From positions 1 through 18,593 of the forward strand of contig JAEYWA010000170.1 in assembly GCA_023431385.1 (NCBI GenBank): 18,593 nucleotides of DNA. The letters run 5' to 3'. Under the pieces are notes generated by a model that saw only the letters and a list, made by a program, of their open reading frames with translations, was not told where the DNA came from and ran no database searches. Of this stretch, positions 14,090 to 18,593 are shown one piece after another (the stretch's first letter is position 1; the number at the start of each line of letters is the position of its first letter). The position numbers were made by a program, and so were the translations under genes. The stretch is from Bacillota bacterium (GTDB lineage Bacteria; Bacillota; Clostridia; Acetivibrionales; DSM-1351).

Positions 14090-15142
14090 TCAATCTGCCA
14101 TGCAGAGTCCTTCAAAGTAATCCTGGGGAAACGAGTTAGATTTGGACAGATCAGCTGTATTGAACCATCCTTTTTGTCCATTTGCCGTTTCAACTGCACA
14201 CCATTCTATATTATCGGTGTCAGTTAGGATTACTTTTTCTCCGATATGCAATGTCAGTACGGGGGTTGATTCGTCAGGTGATTTCCGAAGTTCCAGCTGT
14301 TTATTAATTGTGACTATGGTATTCATTTTTCTATATTTCTCTGGTATATGGAGCAGTTTATGTGAGGAGGATAACTTATATTCATCAGTATAGAACCAGG
14401 TTTGGAGAATCAAGCCTCTTGTTTTTGTACTGAATTTTCCTGTACCATTTATTTTTATCGAGTATTCCGAGCCTTGTACTTTACCCATGAATACAACTCT
14501 GCTGCCATCATAATAATAGAAGGAAGTCATGTTATCATTACTGGGCCCCGATTCGGTAATAGCAATCTCTTTATAATTATCTTTATTGTCAATATCGGTT
14601 ATGTACATAATGCCATCAAGATTATCTCCGGAGCCTGAGACAGTTATGTTATTAATTGTAAGTTCATATTGGTTCTCTCCCTTGCGACAGTCAAGCTTAA
14701 TTATATCTTTAATCCCATCTCCGTTAAGGTCGATAGAACATTGTGTTTTGGAAACCTTAATAAAGTTTTTACTCAGTCTGGCTGAATAGGAATAGAGAAA
14801 TTGTATATTTTTCTTCTCAATATTACTTAATTGAGATTCTTTAAACTTGGGATTTTTCTTATACCAGGGCTTTCCTGCAAAATAAACTGCATAATTCTCG
14901 TTTTTAAAAATGTAACCATGTCTTGCATATATCTCGTTTCTAGCTGTATCTATTTCGCTTTGGCTTAAGCTAAACAGGTCTGCTTCAATAACAATATTCT
15001 TACTGCTGTTAGGCAAAATATAGTTTTCAAGTTCATCAAAATTAATCTTACTTGTTGCAAAAACATTAATCCTAGTTATAGCTATAAATATGAGTGTTAA
15101 AACTAGAATCGAACAGAAAGATACTCCAGGTTTTTTTTTCAA
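14090..15142 (-). CDS. Exported YARHG-domain protein with C-terminal SH3-like domain
   Basis: A 350-residue exported protein. The N-terminus (MKKKPGVSFCSILVLTLIFI) is a signal peptide with possible cleavage after Ala29 (NVFA). The YARHG motif is at residues 72-76 inside a domain at about 50-125 (ARNEIYARHGYIF, WYKKNPKF), a small extracellular fold possibly involved in peptidoglycan binding. The middle (about 130-280) has a calcium-binding-like DLNGDGIKD motif and resembles a repeat-type beta structure. The C-terminus (about 285-340) is a bacterial SH3-like domain (LRKSPDESTPVLTLHIGEKV, GWFNTADL). The longest frame begins at TTG 15157, but GGAGG immediately follows, so the TTG at 15142 is chosen (8-base spacing). 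It probably acts at the cell wall. It carries no lipobox. No catalytic residues are recognised. Confidence 0.75.
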   Translation of the reverse strand: MKKKPGVSFCSILVLTLIFIAITRINVFATSKINFDELENYILPNSSKNIVIEADLFSLSQSEIDTARNEIYARHGYIFKNENYAVYFAGKPWYKKNPKFKESQLSNIEKKNIQFLYSYSARLSKNFIKVSKTQCSIDLNGDGIKDIIKLDCRKGENQYELTINNITVSGSGDNLDGIMYITDIDNKDNYKEIAITESGPSNDNMTSFYYYDGSRVVFMGKVQGSEYSIKINGTGKFSTKTRGLILQTWFYTDEYKLSSSHKLLHIPEKYRKMNTIVTINKQLELRKSPDESTPVLTLHIGEKVILTDTDNIEWCAVETANGQKGWFNTADLSKSNSFPQDYFEGLCMAD

Positions 15143-15195
15143 AATATCACCCTCCAAAATATTATTCTCTCAACTTTTATATAAAGTCAAATCTT

Positions 15196-15214
15196 ATTAT
15201 ACCAATATTTGGTA
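15196..15214 (-). promoter_or_regulatory. Extended -10 promoter and overlapping palindrome ahead of the YARHG gene
   Basis: On the minus strand TGGTATAAT gives an extended -10 (hexamer 15201-15196). An inverted repeat TACCAA-N3-TTGGTA (15200-15214) overlaps its upstream edge, a plausible operator position. A second candidate promoter, TTGACT with AATAAT at 18 bp, lies closer to the gene. Confidence 0.4.
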
Positions 15215-15285
15215 CAGAGTTGAAGGGAGGGTGTTCAATTTTTATACGATTTTTATGTGGATTATATGGAAAAGCAAAAAAATAG

Positions 15286-15323
15286 CTAAAACAAAAAGGC
15301 AAGTCGGAGATACTCCGACCTGC
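15286..15323 (-). terminator. Terminator downstream of the CAP gene
   Basis: A 7-bp GC-rich stem (GTCGGAG 15303-15309, CTCCGAC 15313-15319, loop ATA) is extended by GCA/TGC after one mismatch. On the minus strand it is followed by CTTTTTGTTTT. It lies 85 bases after the CAP stop at 15408 and separates that gene from the YARHG promoter. Confidence 0.75.
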
Positions 15324-15407
15324 ACTTACGCCAAATCTATTTACTATACCCTAGTTGTCTATATTAATAATTCAAGCATCAAGTTGATGATTTCAGGCTA
15401 AAGCCCA

Positions 15408-16412
15408 TTAACCTATAAACTGCTGTGTCCAGTACAATCTTCCGTTGGAGTTCTTTGCAATACCTACACCGATTTCAGTAAAGGATGCTTTAAGAATGTT
15501 TGCTCTATGTCCCGACGAATTCATCCAGCCGTTCATGACCTGCTCGGGAGTTGTCTGTCCCATTGCTATATTTTCTCCGGCAGTTCTGTAGCTTATTCCA
15601 AACTTCTTCATCATATCAAAAGGTGAACCGTAGGTCGGTGAATTATGGTCAAAGTAGTTGTTTTTAGCCATATCCTGAGATTTAAGTGTTGCGACCTTGC
15701 TTAGTTCTGTGTTCATCTTTAATGCGTTAAGACCTGCTTTTGCTCTTTCCGCATTAACCAGCTCAACTACTTTCTTTTGAAATGCACTGTAATCCCCTGA
15801 TGTTGTGCTAGTTGACGGCTTTGAAGTAGTATTTGAAGCCGGCTTGTTTGTAGAAGGCTTGGTTGTTGTTGGATTACTTGTGACAGGCTTTGAAGTCGAT
15901 CCACTATTTGAGGTTAATTTATCTGTAATTTTATTTGGTAGGTTACAGGAATTGAATTTATTAGTATCCATCAATTTTTCTATTAAAGAATTGATGTTTG
16001 CCTGCTGATTATTTGAGATTCCTGCTAAATTCGTATTTGAACAATTTTCTGAGTTCTTTACAACTGAAGTACTTACGTTTGATGCCTTAGGTTCAGCTGT
16101 TTTTTGGCTTACCGTCTGGAGAACTTTCTCTATTTGAGTACTATCATTTGAAGCTTTATTAGTACCTTGTGAGGTATTCTGTGAAGTACTTTGCTTATCA
16201 TCAGCCTTATTCGTTTGCTTTGTTGATTCTGGTGATACAGCTAAAACGGAAGTTTGCTTATTGCCGGTATTAGAAGTACTGGCTTCTGTCGGTTTATTTA
16301 CCCCTATAACTCTGTTTTTTAATTCAAATGCGTTGCTGTTAAACGCAAAAATTGATACAATTATTGCAATTGCTGCAATAGATGATATTACTGTTGTTTT
16401 TTTATTTTTCAT
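15408..16412 (-). CDS. Secreted CAP-domain (SCP/YkwD-like) protein
   Basis: A 334-residue exported protein. The signal peptide MKNKKTTVIS plus a hydrophobic run ends near Ala28 (FNSNA). Residues about 30-205 are a Ser/Thr/Asn/Lys-rich low-complexity linker with Pro-Ser-Thr stretches, likely extended and possibly glycosylated. Residues 211-334 are the CAP domain: VELVNAERAKAGLNAL, His256 (FDHNSP), Glu280 (AGENIAMG) and His302 (SSGHRANIL), the usual cavity residues. Bacterial members such as YkwD and the spore-coat SafA-associated relatives have no agreed enzymatic role. The frame is open to an ATG at 16424, but that ATG belongs to ATGGAGG, the Shine-Dalgarno; the ATG at 16412 is preferred. It is monocistronic with a leader of over 100 bases containing an inverted repeat, and ends at the terminator 15286-15323. 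Confidence 0.9.
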   Translation of the reverse strand: MKNKKTTVISSIAAIAIIVSIFAFNSNAFELKNRVIGVNKPTEASTSNTGNKQTSVLAVSPESTKQTNKADDKQSTSQNTSQGTNKASNDSTQIEKVLQTVSQKTAEPKASNVSTSVVKNSENCSNTNLAGISNNQQANINSLIEKLMDTNKFNSCNLPNKITDKLTSNSGSTSKPVTSNPTTTKPSTNKPASNTTSKPSTSTTSGDYSAFQKKVVELVNAERAKAGLNALKMNTELSKVATLKSQDMAKNNYFDHNSPTYGSPFDMMKKFGISYRTAGENIAMGQTTPEQVMNGWMNSSGHRANILKASFTEIGVGIAKNSNGRLYWTQQFIG

Positions 16413-16450
16413 TGTTACCTCCATTAGTTTAAATTTTACGTGCTTTCTTC

Positions 16451-16536
16451 ATGTCCATAATCAGCGTTTTTGACGTTGCTTCTGTTCAATGCTTCAATTC
16501 AGCGTAATAATTTATTTGCTACCGGGGTATGGACAT
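16451..16536 (-). repeat. 9-bp inverted repeat enclosing the CAP leader
   Basis: ATGTCCATA (16451-16459) and TATGGACAT (16528-16536) are exact inverted copies 68 bases apart. On the minus strand they would close a long stem-loop in the CAP leader, whose inner part contains a near-repeat ACGCTGAwT. The arm nearest the promoter overlaps the predicted transcription start, so only part may be transcribed. No known riboswitch class was recognised. Confidence 0.5.
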
Positions 16537-16537
16537 T

Positions 16538-16566
16538 ATGTTAACACTTAGTATATGGATAAACAA
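16538..16566 (-). promoter_or_regulatory. Probable promoter of the CAP gene
   Basis: Minus strand TTGTTT (16566-16561), 17-bp spacer, TAACAT (16543-16538). The start would be near 16531, giving a leader of about 119 bases. TATACT (16555-16550) is an alternative -10 that would include the whole inverted repeat in the transcript. Confidence 0.4.
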
Positions 16567-16640
16567 CCCCCCAATTTATACCAAGCAGCCTGAGAGTGGG
16601 GTTACAGGAATTCTAATAAACGGGTGAGAACCCTTGCTGT
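16565..16640 (+). other. GC-richer structured stretch between the CAP and ZIP genes, function unknown
   Basis: This 76-base stretch can fold: AACCCC (16565-16570) with GGGGTT (16598-16603), ACAG (16604-16607) with CTGT (16637-16640), and an inner GGGT-GAGA-ACCC hairpin (16622-16633) with a GNRA loop. It lies upstream of both ZIP promoter candidates, so it is not obviously in the ZIP leader. It has no coding signal. It may be an RNA element of an unseen transcript or chance pairing. Confidence 0.3.
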
Positions 16641-16664
16641 GATAGGGATTAGCCTTTATATAGG

Positions 16665-16692
16665 TTGACATAAAATTACATCGAAATAAAAT
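16665..16692 (+). promoter_or_regulatory. Distal promoter candidate for the ZIP transporter
   Basis: TTGACA (16665-16670), 16-bp spacer, TAAAAT (16687-16692). Start near 16699, giving a leader of about 117 bases. Confidence 0.5.
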
Positions 16693-16755
16693 TTGACTTA
16701 TAGCTTTTTTAATTTAAACCAGAAATTTTTGAAAGAAATTAAAATAGTAATATTT

Positions 16756-16784
16756 TTGATATACACGTTTATCCTTTGTAAAAT
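16756..16784 (+). promoter_or_regulatory. Proximal promoter candidate for the ZIP transporter
   Basis: TTGATA (16756-16761), 17-bp spacer, TAAAAT (16779-16784). Start near 16791, only 25 bases before the ATG at 16816. Two good promoters in tandem suggest alternative control. Confidence 0.5.
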
Positions 16785-16815
16785 AGGGAATAAATGTAAA
16801 GAATATGGACGAAGG

Positions 16816-17646
16816 ATGGTAAATCTTGTGCTTGAATGGATTAGCGAACAAAATCACATTTTTATGGCCCTGCTGGCTACTCTTATGACCTGGGCGTTAA
16901 CAGCTCTCGGTGCTGCAATGGTGTTCTTTTTTAAAGAAATTAACAAGCGGGTTTTAAACACAATGTTGGGATTTGCAGCAGGGGTTATGATTGCCGCCAG
17001 CTTCTGGTCACTCTTGGCACCGGCAATTGAAATGGCTGAGGATGCTTCAATACCTGCCTGGCTGGTTGCGGCAATCGGATTTGTTGGTGGAGCAGCATTT
17101 TTATATCTTGCAGACAGGATTATTCCTCATATGCATCTCAACTCCAAGGATGGGGAAAGTGAAGGTATTTCTACTCATCTTAAAAGAAGTATTTTGCTCG
17201 TATTCTCCATAACTCTTCATAACTTTCCGGAAGGACTTGCAGTGGGAGTTGCCTTTGGAGCTATTGCGAACGGAATAGGTGACGGGTCGCTGATGTCAGC
17301 GGTGGCAATCGCTATAGGTATCGGTCTGCAGAATTTTCCCGAGGGAGCTGCAGTATCTATTCCGCTGAGACGTGAAGGACTATCTCGCCGGAAAAGCTTT
17401 TTTTATGGTCAGGCTTCGGGAATTGTTGAGCCCATTGCCGGTGTTCTGGGAGCTGCGCTTGTAATGTTTATAAAACCGATACTACCCTATGCACTGGCAT
17501 TTGCTGCCGGCGCGATGATATATGTTGTGGTTGAGGAACTCATTCCGGAGGCGCAAAGCGGCTCCCATGAAAGTACACATCTGGCCACGGCAGGCTGTAT
17601 AATAGGGTTTACCATAATGATGATACTTGATGTGGCCCTAGGATAA
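16816..17646 (+). CDS. ZIP-family metal transporter (GufA-like)
   Basis: A 276-residue membrane transporter of the ZIP family, GufA-like branch, which imports zinc or other divalent metals. About eight hydrophobic segments are visible. The metal-site motifs are HNFPEG (135-140) in TM4 and QNFPEG (172-177) in TM5; EELIPE lies near residue 240. The intervening loop has few histidines (RIIPHMHLN, about 105-113). The frame is open to TTG 16693, inside the promoter region, and is not credible there. I chose the ATG at 16816; GAAGG abuts it, so the GTG at 16828, which gives an MLEW start, is a real alternative. It has tandem promoter candidates and is followed by a long hairpin at 17652-17750. Metal specificity cannot be read from sequence. 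Confidence 0.9.
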   Translation: MVNLVLEWISEQNHIFMALLATLMTWALTALGAAMVFFFKEINKRVLNTMLGFAAGVMIAASFWSLLAPAIEMAEDASIPAWLVAAIGFVGGAAFLYLADRIIPHMHLNSKDGESEGISTHLKRSILLVFSITLHNFPEGLAVGVAFGAIANGIGDGSLMSAVAIAIGIGLQNFPEGAAVSIPLRREGLSRRKSFFYGQASGIVEPIAGVLGAALVMFIKPILPYALAFAAGAMIYVVVEELIPEAQSGSHESTHLATAGCIIGFTIMMILDVALG

Positions 17647-17651
17647 CAAAC

Positions 17652-17750
17652 GAGAGTGTTGTAAAGCAGCATGGATTAATATATGTTCGAGAGTACATCT
17701 GATATAGGTTTTCTTCATATATATTCAATCTTAGGGGCTTCAACACTCTC
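17652..17750 (+). terminator. Long imperfect hairpin ending in T7 after the ZIP gene
   Basis: GAGAGTGTTG (17652-17661) pairs exactly with CAACACTCTC (17741-17750), followed by TTTTTTT. The stem continues as AAGC/GCTT after a 2-base bulge, and inside GATTAATATATG (17674-17685) pairs with CATATATATTCAATC (17716-17730) with bulges. It acts as the ZIP terminator and lies between convergent genes. Its 99-base size is far above a normal terminator, so a small RNA or miniature inverted-repeat element is possible. Confidence 0.65.
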
Positions 17751-17755
17751 TTTTT

Positions 17756-18593
17756 TTAGCTAATAGCCTGAATATTTGCACGTTTTTCCACTGACGGAGG
17801 GATGCCATAATATTTTTTGTATAGCTTGCTGAAATAGTATGCATCCTCATAACCGACATTTCTGGCAACCGTCTTGATGGGCATATTGCCTTTGCTAAGC
17901 AGTTCGTTGGCTTTAGTCAGGCGAATGCGGATAAGATGATTGATGGGAGATTCACCGGTTTCCTCCTTGAATATCTTTGAAATATAAACAGGGCTGAGAT
18001 ACATGTTGTGGGCAAGCCTGTATAAGGATATCTGCTTCATATAGTTTTGACTGAGATACTGTAATATCTCATTTACAATATGTGTCTTTTCAGAGGTTGT
18101 AATATTAAGTCTGGATTTTTCAGACTTGTCCTTGTTGGCATTCATTCCTCTATATAACAGAGCGGTCAGCTTAAGGATACTGGCTTTAATCATAAGATCA
18201 CAGAAAGGCTCGTTTTTTTCCTGCTCTGCCAGAGTCTCATTTATACATTTTAAAATATCTGGGAAGTACAGAGGCATGGTATAAATATGCTCTGAATCCG
18301 GCTCCATAAAAAAATTCGGAGGCAGATTTTTTATCTGGAAGTTATCAAGGCCAAAATTGAATTCTTCAACATGAACACCTTCGGGAATAACCTTAAGATG
18401 CTTTACTCCCGGTCTCATAATTAATATATTACCTTTGCTGACTTCATACTTTACATCGTCTATGAAATATGTAAAATTACCTGACAAAACAACCTTGATT
18501 TCAGTGAAATCATGTGAGTGATAATTTAAATTACACTTACAGCTGACTATGCTATTAAATGCATACAGTAGGGTTGGATTAAAACACTCAGCT
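17756..18593 (-). CDS. AraC-family transcriptional regulator (N-terminus beyond window)
   Basis: A cytoplasmic AraC-type regulator; 278 residues are visible. The reading frame is open to the right edge, so the gene starts outside the window. Residues from the edge (ECFNPTLLYAFNS, NYHSHDFTEIKVVLSGNF) form the AraC N-terminal cupin with its H-x-H and DFxE pattern, continuing into the barrel (GNILIMRPGVKH). The TTG at 18487 interrupts this conserved motif and is not the start. The C-terminal 100 residues are the double helix-turn-helix: ISLYRLAHNMYLSPVYISKIF with KEETGESPINHLIRIRL, then IKTVARNVGYEDAYYFSKLY with YKKYYGIPPS. Such proteins usually sense a small molecule, often a sugar in clostridia; the ligand here is unknown. 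It is convergent with the ZIP gene. Confidence 0.9.
   Translation of the reverse strand, partial: AECFNPTLLYAFNSIVSCKCNLNYHSHDFTEIKVVLSGNFTYFIDDVKYEVSKGNILIMRPGVKHLKVIPEGVHVEEFNFGLDNFQIKNLPPNFFMEPDSEHIYTMPLYFPDILKCINETLAEQEKNEPFCDLMIKASILKLTALLYRGMNANKDKSEKSRLNITTSEKTHIVNEILQYLSQNYMKQISLYRLAHNMYLSPVYISKIFKEETGESPINHLIRIRLTKANELLSKGNMPIKTVARNVGYEDAYYFSKLYKKYYGIPPSVEKRANIQAIS

Noticed and set aside
16413..16545. Cyclic-di-GMP riboswitch in the CAP leader
   Set aside because: No GCAAAGCC-type or GGNAAACC core was found on the minus strand.
16580..16690. Cobalamin or TPP riboswitch ahead of the ZIP gene
   Set aside because: Short matches (ACAGGAA, GGGTGAGAACCC, CTGAGA) exist, but the B12 box and the TPP GGGG and CTGAT parts are missing, and the stretch lies upstream of the likely promoters.
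16693..16815. N-terminal extension of the ZIP transporter from TTG 16693
   Set aside because: It overlaps both promoter candidates, has no ribosome site, and is outside the conserved family sequence.
18485..18487. TTG as start of the AraC-family gene
   Set aside because: The frame upstream encodes the conserved cupin motif (HSHDFTEIKVVLSG) and is open to the edge, so the true start is outside the window.

Overview
The window looks like chromosomal DNA of an anaerobic, low-GC Firmicute. The evidence is AT-rich intergenic DNA, strong AGGAGG-type ribosome sites, TTGACA/TATAAT-type promoters, TTG and GTG starts, hairpin-plus-T-run terminators, and an anaerobe gene set (hybrid cluster protein, iron alcohol dehydrogenase, AmmeMemoRadiSam genes). 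Gene style and protein types resemble cellulolytic clostridia such as Ruminiclostridium, but that placement is an inference and no sequence search was possible. I see no rRNA, tRNA, CRISPR array, transposase or phage gene.

Layout. 1-79: possible tail of a plus-strand gene, then a hairpin shared with a minus-strand alpha/beta hydrolase. 919-1821: secreted lytic-transglycosylase-like protein with an acidic repeat linker. 1851-2570 (minus): EcsC-family protein. 2798-3430: HD-domain hydrolase. 3604-4779: iron-dependent alcohol dehydrogenase followed by a terminator. 5029-6986: two-component pair, a multi-TM sensor kinase and a response regulator with an apparently shortened DNA-binding domain. 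7057-9401: AmmeMemoRadiSam operon, an extradiol-dioxygenase-like/AMMECR1 fusion followed by a radical SAM enzyme that overlaps it by one base. 9438-11084 (minus): a two-gene unit of an SPFH/zinc-ribbon protein and a zinc-ribbon/TM2 membrane protein. 11156-11830 (minus): a Crp/Fnr regulator, divergent from hcp (11960-13522). 13650-14066: mscL. 14090-15142 (minus): secreted YARHG/SH3 protein. 15408-16412 (minus): secreted CAP protein with a structured leader. 16816-17646: ZIP metal transporter followed by a long hairpin. 17756 to the right edge (minus): AraC-family regulator whose N-terminus lies outside the window.

How the genes relate. Most are short independent units. The clearest regulatory circuit is the Crp/Fnr-hcp divergon. 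A 14-bp palindrome sits at -41.5 relative to a predicted hcp start, which suits class II activation. The same site sits at about +16.5 of the regulator's own transcript, which suits self-repression. The AmmeMemoRadiSam pair is a conserved system whose chemistry I cannot name. The SPFH and TM2 genes appear to form a membrane-associated zinc-ribbon module. Three secreted proteins (lytic transglycosylase, YARHG/SH3, CAP) point to cell-envelope roles.

Starts. Several longest open frames begin at a codon inside or beside the Shine-Dalgarno motif. I moved starts to the codon 4-9 bases downstream of that motif; each case is explained in its entry.
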